DNA of 64,000 nucleotides. Origin: Trachythela sp. YZ-2020 (lineage: Eukaryota > Cnidaria > Anthozoa > Malacalcyonacea > Clavulariidae). The DNA lies in contig JADLSH010000277.1 of assembly GCA_016169945.1 (NCBI GenBank), positions 372,001-436,000 on the forward strand, written 5' to 3'. The notes beneath the pieces were generated by a model. The model was not told the DNA's origin and made no database searches. It saw only the letters and a list, made by a program, of their open reading frames with translations. Both the position numbers and the translations under genes were made by a program. This document shows positions 23,060 through 34,300 of this stretch, one piece after another. Positions within the stretch are counted from its first letter, which is position 1. Every line of letters begins with the position of its first letter.

Positions 23060-26000
23060 ATGCTTAAACCAGGCTGGAAATTTGTATCGTTCGTGATAGC
23101 CGTGCTGGCTTGGCGTTGGTGCACAAAACGTGCCAGCATTTCCGAGACGTTTCGTGGTAAAAATGTTGTAATCTGTGGTGGTTCGACAGGTATTGGTGAG
23201 CAAATCGCGTATCGATTTTGCGAACAAGGTGCTAACGTTTTGGTCGTGGCTCGAAGGGAATGGGCTTTGAGAAATGTTGTAGAAAATTGCTCACGTCTTG
23301 GGGCTGCCTCGGCTAGCTACATGACTGCTGACTTACATGGAGGTGGAATTGATAGTAGACATCTTCTTAAAGTAAGTAGAACTTGTATATTGATAAATTT
23401 GACCCGTTTTATTGACATACTTGTGGAATACCACTGGCAACTGGGCATGTAATTTTCGAATCAAAATACTGTTCGAGAGGGGCTCAACTGAATCGACATA
23501 AGGCAGTTTTCGCCATTTGAGTTAAGCCCCAAAATCGAGAATCACCTTCTTCACGTGCAACATTGTACATAATTATGCAGTGATAATATAGCTACATTAA
23601 TTTATAATTATATATATTTGAATTTATACATTGTTATCTATAAAATTAATTTGCTTGAGAGGGAAGTCTATATATATGCATATGAATAGAGTATTCTCAT
23701 TTTCTCGATAGGCTATATCTCTCAACAAAATATACCGAATTTATTTAATAAATTAATAAAATTCGGGCCATTTAAAATGCTTAGCCGTAGATAATTGACA
23801 GGTCTCGTGTATGTGAATGTAAATACTAACGTACGATTTTACAACTATCACAACTAATTACACTTAAGTAATCTATCGCACAACACGCACATATATATTC
23901 AAGGCCTAGTTTAAAATTTCAAACTTTCGCTCAAAGCTTAGCGGATCTATGGAGAAGCTGAAAGTTAAACGCAAAACTTAAAATATAGAATTGAGTAAAA
24001 TAAAGAATTATATAAAATTATTTCATATATAAACACGATATGGAATATACGTACGCTACTTTTGAGGGTACTATATGTATACTACACGTCGAGTATTTTA
24101 CTTAGCATTAATATGTTTGCGCGGCAAGCTCGCCGAACGATATTATAACATTATTGCATGGAGGCTGAACCGTCTAGTGGAAACCGATATTTATATTATT
24201 TATTAGACAGAGCTTACAGCATTGTGAATTTTAAAGTTGTTTTGTGACCATGTGTTAATTAGGAGTAACTTGTAATTGAAATATCCGCAAAAAGAAATCA
24301 TGTAGTAAGCCACATTTTGTGTTTTTCGGCATTCACCAATTTTAGCTGCCATTCGATTATCAAATATATTTAATTCATGCTTACTTTCCGTTTATGGAAA
24401 GTCTAGCTTCCGGTCTAGCTTTTACTTTTACAAAAAGGCTTTATAATATGCCTATAAACAACTATAGTTAATAGAGAGTGCTGGTTTGGAAGCTTCATTA
24501 AGTACAATATATATAACTCATTATCTACTGTGTATGTTATTGTCCAGGTTTATGCAAACAACCAATAGCAATGTTTTGGTTTATTTGCCCATCCATAACT
24601 TAAACAATTGCCCAGTTTTGACATGGTTATTGGTTGTTTAGGTGAAAATACAATACACACGTGACGACGAAGATCTTGGCATTTTGCATAATAAAACATA
24701 GATAATGAGTTTCATTGTACTTTCATCATAGAGTAAATATTATATAGAGGGTTCACTCTGTTGGGAACCTTTGAATTTTTGGGGGTCGCGCATATCGCAT
24801 TATGCATGTTGGCCGCCATTTCTCTGGCCAGTCAATTGCTTTTTCTGGCCAATAAGCACGCCGAACTTGCTGATCCGCCATTTCTCTGGCCAGTAAACTG
24901 CATATTTTTGCATAAAAAGCCGAGGACACGTTGCACCGCTGAGTGGCCCTTCTGTATACATCTTTATTCTGTGCTTTCGTGAAGCTTCCAAACCAGCCCT
25001 CTCTATTAACTATGAAACAACCAAATTTGATCATGTCAGCGTTTTACATCTGCATTGAAATTACATGCCTTAAACCAAATAGAATTTCTTTCTCCATGTT
25101 TCTTAATACATATCTTATGGCTATCCAAGACAAAACAAAGACTTTATCGTGGATAAATACTGTTATGATATTCTAAGACTTATAGTACTATAAGTCTTAG
25201 AATATCACAACAGTATTTAGCCTTAGTATCGACCACTTTCATAATTCAGATGAGTTTAAATCTTAATAAGCCTCATTGACCTCGTTCAGGTTAATAAAAA
25301 TTATATTCAATTCCAATCTCAGGAACGATGCTGATAAGTCTTATCAAGATACACATAAAAGAATATTTAAATTCGATGAATTATGAAAGTGGTCTATGTA
25401 TATACACGAAAACTGGTAGTTATGTAGATTAAATAATGCATGTTATTATTTGTTATAGAGTTAATTATCCGATACAAATAGCCGAGTTATATTAATAGTT
25501 GATCTAGCATTAATGAACGGCTAAGCCTCTTACAGACGAGCAAGTTTTCTATGCCACAAGTTTTTATATGACAAGTTTTATTTCAGCTCGTCTCTATACG
25601 TAACTTTGCCAATTTTTTCTATGACAAGTACACTTGTTCAAAAGCGAGTACGCTACAGTACTTGTCATAGAAAAAAATGCCAACGTACAAATTTTGCTCG
25701 TCTGTATAGGTCAACAAGGAAAACTTGTCAAAGTAATTTGAGCACTTGGTCAGCAATCGCTTGTTGTATTAGCTATCATGGCTGTCAGAAAACAAAAACT
25801 ATGAGCTTAATTTTGTCATAGGAAACTTGCTCGTCTGTAAGAGGCTTTGGCATAGTATTTACAGTATAGTTTACAGGTATTCCCCATGCAACTGATAGAG
25901 ATATGCAGCATAAACAAAAGTCTGTTCAGTTAAGTTTCAGGTATATAATTACCAAATTTACAATCCTTAAAAATTTTCTCGTGTTAGGAATCATTGAAAC

Positions 26001-26590
26001 GCTTCCAAAAAGTCGACGTACTCGTTTTAAACCACGTTGTGTATGAAATAAAACGCTGGCAGGGAAACAGAAATTTCAATGACGTGGCGAAAGCATTTGA
26101 TGTCAACGTTCTAAGCTATATAGACCTTACAACCTTGTTCTTATCCAGTCTCCAAGCATCGCGCGGCCGTCTGTTGGTCATTTCATCCGGGCTCGGCGTG
26201 GTAACGTACCCTTATTTCGCCCTGTATTGCTCAAACAAACATGCCCTACACGGATTCTTTAACGCATTAAGGCAAGACTTGGCACTCGAGAAAAATAAAA
26301 TGTCGATAACTTTAGGTGTACTGGGAGCAATCGCGACTGACAATGCACTCAAAGTGAGCAGCGGTAATCCAGTTGCCGGTAACAGTGGATGGTCCCGGCT
26401 CTCCTCCGTGGATGCCTCCCACGCAGTCGTAGAAGCCTCTTTACATCGTGAGAGACAACTATACTTTCCCAAGTCTTTGAAGCTTCATGAAATTGCAAGT
26501 GCGCAGTTTCCCGATTTTACTGAGTGGTTGATAAGATACGTCTATGGTTTGCATGCTTATAATAATAATAATAATAATAGTCTTTATTAA
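23060..26590 (+). CDS. Short-chain dehydrogenase/reductase, HSD11B1-like
   Basis: Two exons: 23060-23371 (104 codons, K|GTAAGT donor) and 25988-26590 (acceptor GTGTTAG), joined in phase 0 to give 304 residues. The N-terminus (KFVSFVIAVLAWRW) is a signal-anchor helix, suggesting ER-membrane attachment as in 11-beta-hydroxysteroid dehydrogenases. The Rossmann cofactor loop is GGSTGIGE near residue 40; DVLVLNHV stands in place of NNAG. The catalytic region is VISSGLG and YCSNK (Tyr-x3-Lys), followed by HALHGFFNALRQDL and SITLGVLG. It would use NADP(H) or NAD(H) on a steroid-like or other carbonyl substrate; the true substrate is unknown. The upstream ATG at 23060 is preferred because it begins the anchor helix. 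The last ~9 residues are encoded by an AAT repeat. Confidence 0.88.
24464..25013. mobile_element. MITE with 34-bp terminal repeats in dehydrogenase intron
   Basis: The left end ATAGTTAATAGAGAGTGCTG mirrors the right end, continuing with TTTGGAAGCTTCA. Inside is a second inverted pair (AGTACAATATATATAACTCA near 24502 and its mirror ending 24722), suggesting nested insertion, plus a direct repeat CCATTTCTCTGGCCAGT. Confidence 0.82.
25159..25212. repeat. Near-perfect 54-bp hairpin
   Basis: TGTTATGATATTCTAAGACT followed by TATAG meets its mirror with almost no loop. Located in the dehydrogenase intron. Confidence 0.85.
25231..25394. mobile_element. Short MITE
   Basis: Terminal GACCACTTTCATAATTCA and its mirror TGAATTATGAAAGTGGTC bound 164 AT-rich bases. 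Confidence 0.82.
25524..25846. mobile_element. TA-type MITE, family A copy 2
   Basis: The termini AGCCTCTTACAGACGAGCAA and their mirror are the same as those at 18096-18460, including the inner ATGACAAGT and ATTTTTTCTATGACAAGTAC segments. It lies in the dehydrogenase intron. The right flanking TA has changed to TT. Confidence 0.87.
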
Positions 26591-26640
26591 TCAATACTCG
26601 AAACACACGTCCGAGTTTACATGGAATTGTAAAAATAAGG
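26553..26640 (-). mobile_element. Retroelement 3' tail (AAT microsatellite), antisense
   Basis: An AAT/ATA repeat followed by GTCTTTATTAATCAATACTC reads on the minus strand as the 3' end of a retroposon with an ATT-repeat tail. It overlaps the last codons and the stop of the dehydrogenase. Confidence 0.5.
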
Positions 26641-28160
26641 TATATAGTCTATTTTTTCATTAGTTATTTACATCAATAATTTAATAAAACTAGTAAAAAT
26701 TCTACAATATTGTTAATAATTATTAAAATATCATACACTAGATAAAATTGAAAAGACATCTATTTACAAATATCTATGACATAATATTTACAAGACATCT
26801 ATGACATAATATTTACACACTCGTAAAATGTACATTCTTCCACTCGCTTTCTTGAGCATCTCTTCTTGAAGTGGCGGACTCTTCACAAAACATTGCTGGT
26901 GTGAATTCCGTTGCCAACATATTGCTTTGTACATAGTCTAAAATCTATCGAACTTTTGGTAGTGATAGCCTGGCAGGATTTCATTGTTGTAAAATACGTT
27001 GTTAATGCTTAAGTCTAAAGTTAGTTAACTGTAGTTGACAGAGTTCATGCCTTCAAGGATGTCTATGGGGAATGGTAGGGTGGTAGTGGATGCAGTGTGA
27101 TCACCTTATGCATGACCTCCATCTAGCGTCTGCGACAACTAATTAACTGTTTCATTCATCGCCTCTATCTCGTGACGACGGACCCTTGTGTTCTCATAGC
27201 ATAAAAAACTGTACATATATCATCTAAATTTATAGCCATACATATGTATTTTAATTCTTGTATATATAACTGACGTGAAAACGTGCAATTCAATCTATGA
27301 TTGCAACACATTCATCATAATTAAATTCATATTTAAAAAGGTTTTGGGCATTTTAAAGAATTCGTCAGTAGGGGGGGGGGGTATCAAGGGAAAGGGACCT
27401 AACAAGAAGGTGGTAAACTGGAGGTTGGCGAATCTGTAGGGGGTCTAGGGGTCCTACCCACAAAATATACGTATAAGCAACAACTTTCTATATTATATCC
27501 CATGTAGATGGACTGAGCTTTCAGCATAAAAGCAAAGTTTTCTTATGAAATACCATAACACTTTTCTGAACTAAGTCATTCCTCCCTGTTTTCGTTTCTT
27601 AATATTTTTGGACAAAAGGGACCTTCATCTGAGGGGCCAAAATAGTTTATTAGGTGGGGTTTTTAAAAGGGTCTGCTTTTCCAACGTTAATGTGATTAAT
27701 AATTTCATTCCTCTCTGCTCGATCGGTTTGGTTCACCATTCCATAATTTATGTGGCCCTAACCTAAAGCGATATGGATCTAAACCCTAGGCCGATGTTTC
27801 TCCGAAGCCGAAACACCCCACACAGGACCAAAAGCAATCCATAATCTCTCTTTCTTTCTTTCTAAAACTTTCTTTCTCTCTCAGAAAACCCTTAGGAAAA
27901 TGGCGACTCGCCTACAACCTTTGCATGGCAGATTTTGTGATAAAAAAGATTAGTAATAGTAATGTTTTGGAATGCATGCAGTGTCTGGCAATGTTCAGGT
28001 GGGGCGAGGGGTTACTGCAAGCATGTATTTCTAATTAGCTGAAAAACTACAAGCGCCATGAAACAGGATTATGAGAGGATACATCACCATATATAGTTAG
28101 CTGAAAAACTCTAAGCGCCGTAAAACCGGACTATGGGAGAATACATCACCATAGTTAGCT
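26640..28160. other. Intergenic repeats, no gene recognised
   Basis: Contains an internal direct repeat (ATCTATGACATAATATTTACA near 26772-26820), a G10 run at 27371, a CTTT-type microsatellite (27848-27880) and duplicated TAGCTGAAAAACT-AAGCGCC segments (28037, 28098, 28156). Confidence 0.5.
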
Positions 28161-28296
28161 GGAAAACTCTAAGCGGTTTTTCTCGCCCACATTTTCTCCT
28201 TTCACGCGCCTCGCCTCCCTAATTTTACGCTTCCCGCGCCTCAACTGCTCTCGCCTCAACTCTCAACCCCTTAAAACCGCCAGCTACGCAGGCTAC
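28158..28296. mobile_element. Partial MITE (TAGCCTGCG family)
   Basis: The right end CCGCCAGCTACGCAGGCTA mirrors the TAGCCTGCG-family terminus. The left part TAGCTGGAAAACTCTAAGCGG is diverged. It ends about 70 bases before the receptor start codon, so it may form part of its promoter or 5' UTR. Confidence 0.55.
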
Positions 28297-28365
28297 TTTT
28301 AGTGTGTTCGTCACATCAATATAGACATTTATAATGGTGCTTGAAACATAACTATCGTCAAAATT

Positions 28366-31300
28366 ATGTCTGGGTGGTTTGGTATTCTATGGTATACAAA
28401 TTTCGCATTGGCTTCAATATGTGCGAATATGGCTTTAAATATAACTCGCGGAACCACAGACAAATTTACGAATCCCAGATGTGTCAGTGGCTCTTGTACT
28501 AAAGATTCTACGTCTATAAATTGCGATGGTCTTAATGGGGCTTATTGTATCACTCAGAAATGCTGTGAATGTCAATGCGATGCAAATAACCCGACATTTT
28601 ATGGCAAATGCGTGAAAAATGAGAGGCTTTCGAGATATTTAGGTAAGTGCATTCTCATAATATAGATCATCTGATGACAAACGCATGATAAATATGAAGA
28701 TTCAATTTCGAAATGTCGAGAGATTGGAAGAGATCCCTTCGGATCTATAATTAAACTGACCGAATAGACAGCAGCTTCATAATATAAATATAATTATTTT
28801 GTTTTGTGGGAAACACAATGTTGATTTATCTGACAAATCTCTCGTCCGTAATCTCGGATCTACATCAATGCAAATAATATAATATTAAAAATTGTCGAAT
28901 AGGAAGTGATGATACAATCCTCTTGTTACAGGAAATACGAGATATTGGGCTATTAGTAAAAGACAGAGCACGGAGCACGGAGCACGGAGTACGGAGCACG
29001 GAGTACGGAGCACGGAGCAGCATAAAATTAAAAATATGACATAATAAACAAATTATTTTTATTAGCTATTTGATGAATTACTATTTATAACAGCAAATGC
29101 TTTCAGATATAAGGGGAAATTGCCTTAACTTCTCACTCTCCGTTTACGTAAGCGCCAATACACGGTGCCAAGTAAAGACTTTTTTATTTCTTTAACCTAT
29201 TCGGGAATAACAAATATGCCACCACGCTCTTGGGGACCAATTGTTGTTTTATAAAACACATACAAAAGCCATTGACACAGTTGAAACACGCCGCACTGTG
29301 CCTAATTTCAACAGTGTCTTGGAAGGAGACTACTCGCGTGTGCTTTAAAAATCTAACTACCTTATGTTTGCTATGTTAACAAAATATACTGCCTATATTA
29401 TATCATGCTTATTTGCACTATTCGACGGCAAACGCATGTGAAAAAGACATTTCCAAAACAGCGCCTATTTCGAGCTTATCTTGATACTCGGTTCAAATTA
29501 GCCAAGCTTTGGCTGCTCACAAAAGCAAGAAGTCTTTCGATTCAATGTAGCCGACGGCTCAATATAAAGATGGTGATGACAAAAATGTATTAAAACAGTA
29601 TACAAAACATTATGGATTTTTAGCAATCCCGCTCGATAGAACTAAGCAGCATAGTCCGTTTTGGTAGGCACATTCATGATATTGACATTCAAGCCACTGC
29701 ATGCAAACGGATCAAGGCACATACAATAAACATCACAAAGATGGGGTTTCGGTCGTATTAGTCATTATTTCTACTCGCAGGCATAGATTAATATATTATA
29801 TTAAGCCGTCGGCTACATTGAATCGAAAGACTTTCTCCTTTTGTGAGGAGCGAAAGCTTGTCTAATTTGAACCGGGTATCATGATAAGCTCGAAAATAAG
29901 GGCTGTTTTGCACGTCGAATATAGTGCAAATAAGCTTGTTAACATAGCTAACATAAGGCAGTGCTCCGTGCTTCGTGTTCCGTGTTCCGTGCTCCGTGCT
30001 CCGTATTTTCCTAATAGCCGAGAAATTCCGTATGCATATTTGGTTCAACTTTTAATCCCCATTAATCTATCAACAGTGTGAGAGAGTTGAATTAAGAAGG
30101 TTTGTATGGTACGAGTTTCGATAATGGGCTATACAGGGTGTATCAAAAAAGGTAGTCCAACTTTGGCATGCTATCGCGCGCATAATATTTATAATACTTT
30201 CCACACAAATAAAGATCAGGCTTTTAGATTTCAAATGACACCATTTTAATATCACTGTGATCAATAACGGCCCAATACGATCCGATGAAAAAGAGTGGTG
30301 GAAATACATTTTTTCACCTTTGCGAATTAAACGTCCTTCGATCGAATTTTCGACCATGATTTGCCCAAATGATGGTTGCCTATTTGCATGTGACACGTCC
30401 AGCATTGCCAGTTCAGTCTGGAAACTTCCTGCAGTTTCAATTCGTACTCGTAAAGTGTTTCAACCAAATTTCGTTGTTAAATCGCGAGCCTTCTTTAAAG
30501 TTCGTCATCAATCTCGTCCCCAGGGCCTTTGTTCGGGGAGGCAAGGGCTGGAAGAAGGTCCTGGAAACGCCTGGGTGTCACATGACCAAATTTTTCGCGC
30601 CACATATTGTGCTGACTAATTAATATTCAGTGTTTGCTCGAATTCAGAAACTTTAAATTTAGAACTCTTCGGGGGTCTTCGTTTAGCGTATTAACATCCA
30701 CGCTACGGTTCTATGTCGGACTAGTATTATACGTACCTAAAATACAGCCGTGTTGGGCGACTACGCAAATACATCAAATAACGATTTATAAATCAAATAA
30801 CGTTTAGACTTTAGTAAACTTCTTTTGCAGTTAAAGGACATCGTTTGTCTTCATCATTCCACCAGAAGAAGTCGCTATATTTAATGTACTTTTGATGCAT
30901 TACCAGAAAGACCAGAAAGTCTGATAAACTGTTCGCTCCTTCACCTCGGCTGTTCGGCATACTTTAATATATTCCGTTTAATTGCTTTCCCGCGTTCTCA
31001 AAATATTAACCAATTGAAACGTCTCTAACAACGTAATGAAATTAAATCCTTTAGCCAATCAACGGCCATGTTAGTTCGGACTTTTACAGGGCCTTCTTCC
31101 AGCATTCGCCTTCCTCAACATGAATCATCGTATCTGTATCTGTATCATCGGTTGGGTACCTGAGAAAAATACTTAAAAAGCACAGATCTTCAGTATACGC
31201 GTAACCATGCCTTTGTTAATTGGGTTAAGTATAAAAATATTTCGACCTTTCTGTCCACCTTGGAGTTATAAAATAAATAGACTAAATACGCCTATGCATA

Positions 31301-34300
31301 TGGCGAATTATCATCAATTTAGAACATTTCTTATTCGAAAGCTTTGGCAAATCAATATAGAATAAATAATCGCAGTATTTCCCACTGAAAACAAAGTAAA
31401 TAAACCAGGATAGCTTTATCAGTTCTATAAAGCTGTTCTTTCTAGAGATCTATACCATAACGGTCCATCCTTAAACCCCGCGTTCAAACAAGACCGGATG
31501 AATTAATTCGATGCTATTGAGCACTTTGCATTTATCATGTAAGGACGCATGAAACCGGCCGAATATCCACGTGAACAAGTGGACCAGGGCCGAATTTTCG
31601 TACGGTTCCGACCTCGTTCGGTTCGTGTTAATGTACTCTTATTGGCCAAGTGCATGTTGGCTATCGGTGTAATACTGCGGTGGATTTGTTAGTGAAACTG
31701 GGAGTACTCTTAAAGCCGCCTGGTTTTCATTTGTCGCCGATGGCCGGCGATTCTTTTGCAGTGCCATTGTAATAATTTTCTCCTTCAATGATCACTAACA
31801 ATGGTCCATGAGTGCATCACCGACCGTCGGCGACGTATGAAAACCAGGCTTAATTCTCAAACATGCAGTTGAGGCCAAATTATGATCAGAAACTCCAATC
31901 GAACCTCTGTCGCCGAAATGAAAAACAGGTACTGAAGACTGTACCACCAACACAACCAAAAATAGATTAAGATTGCAATTTGTATCTTTCCTACACAGGT
32001 GATAGCCATTCATTCTTAGCGAACCACCTTCATACGCAGAGATGCATGGTACCCCTTTCCGATGCGGTGGATATCACAGTCGATACATGTGACCTCAACG
32101 ACATTAGTCAACATTGGATTTGGACAAAACATAATCAACTTCTAAATCTGTACACTTTAAAATGTCTTCAAATCTCGGAGATACCAGTTTTTCGAAACAA
32201 ATACCCCAAAGTATGGCTAACTTCATGTAATGCGTCTGATTCAAGACAAATATGGGAATGTCGAGGAAAAAGAGGTCTGGTTCACCTCAAATATGAGAAA
32301 CCGTTACGATATCTCAATTATGGCAATGGTCCAAAGTATGTAATCGTCTTTAGCGGAAGCGGTTCGTACAGTTTATGGAAACGTTGTCAATCTAATCAAC
32401 TCTTTTGTTCTACTGTATCGGCATATCAAGGTAAGATCGAATATGATGTGGTAAATAGAATAATAGTTAGGGTTAATTAAAGTATCGATAATTGAACTGA
32501 GGGTTATTGATATTCTCATAACAAACTATTGGGAAAATGGTACTGTATCTTTTTCCTGCTTTTAAATACATTTGAAATCATTTTAGAAAAGTTAAGATAC
32601 GATGGTTTGGGACACGATACCCCGGCATTTCCCAGCGTCGTTATTGTTCAGTAATACTCACTGATGTCCGCGTATTTATTCATTTACTTTTCCTGTTTTC
32701 TCACTATTGTTACCATTACTAGATAGACTAAGGTCCATAGACTGCGAAAGAACGTGTAAGTTATAATTATATACGAGTATATGTAAAAGACATCGACGAA
32801 ATAGAAAGAGCGTGGTTCTCTGGATTAAAAACGGAGAGTTGTTACCTTATTTCATATATTTTCTACCTCTAAATAGGCTGCTACAAATACTCTGATGGGT
32901 CAAATATGTTCACAATAAAAACTGAAGCACTGAATAAATGCGAAGATTCCTCAAACGACTGTGAAGCAGAAAAACACATTTCAGCTCCAATCGAAGTAAC
33001 AAACCATCATTGTTTTATTCAATGGAAAAGGACAGAGTTCCTTAATTACAGCCAATGGCATTATCCTCCCGAAAGCGTACTTGACATAAAGCCGTTCCAA
33101 ATTGTCAAACGGAACTCGGAAACAATCGCTCTAAAGGTAGGAATAATTTCGAGGTAGCTTGAGCACATTTCGCTATTCAGATAAACTTCACCCTTATGAC
33201 ACCCGTTTTCTGATTATAATTTCGCCTCTGTTGCAGGTGAGAAGACTGCTCATACACGGAAATTTCGAGGGTGTGGTTGGGGAGGGGAGGGCATAAATTG
33301 GACAAATAGTAAAAGTGGAATGTAAATTGCAGTTCCACCACCGATACTGCTTACAATTTTACTCAACCAAACACGGCCGGTCTTCCTCGTCTTCCCCGAT
33401 TTCCTTCTGAAGAAACACTGGAGTTCTGACTGATAAAGTCGTTATATTTTGTAAAGTGAGATAACTATAATAGAATGTTAAATTACTTGAAAGAACCTGA
33501 TTTCTTTAAAAACCTCCACATCACTGAAATTTGGTGCAAAATACAGTCAATTTGGACGCAATTCCTTTGCAAATTCGCTTCAGAGAAGACCAGAAATACA
33601 GTCCTGGAGTTTTAAAAATATAAACATCCTCTGGAGGAGGAGCCACAGAGCCCCTTTTTTTAACTCAGTATCACAATGGTAAAATATTAACCAGAAAAAG
33701 GTCAATTACAATCATTACACTTGAGGTAAATTTTAACATTGAAGTTCGAATTTCAGGCAAAATTCTTTAACATCCCCACCCCACCAACTCCATATGCGTC
33801 GCTACGTCCCTGCTTACTTGCCTCTTACTTGGGCTTAGGGGACAATGCTAATTAAGAACTGATGTAGACTTGCTGCAATTCTTTTTTCCCAGGTTCACTA
33901 TACTCTGTGAATAACGTGAATATTAGAGAATAGAATAGAGCGAGTTTAATAAATTCGTAAATTGCAGCTTACAAAACCCAACTGAATTGCTTACGAATAT
34001 TTACATAATAATATTAAGTTAATTAATACTCTTTGATATCCTAAAATCCTAAATATTTCACAATTAAAATTCAGCTACTATAAGCTAAAATTTAGCAGTA
34101 TTTGCTATTTTAGAAGAGTTTTAGAACGATCTGTCCGCGTTTTAGGGACCAGTAATTTATGACTTTTTCTTAAGGAGTATGGACGCGTGTTCTCTTTAGG
34201 AATGAAGTGATGTAATTTATTATTAGCGTCTCAATATGCTTGCAGAAAAAGATTTTTACATGCCATTGCCCTGCGATCTTGTGAGGTTTTTAAGTTGGCC

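Noticed and set aside
30070..30405. 111-codon minus frame as a transposase
   Set aside because: TACAGGGTGTATCAAAAAA at 30132 looks like a transposon end, but I could not match the frame to any transposase motif or find the mirrored end.
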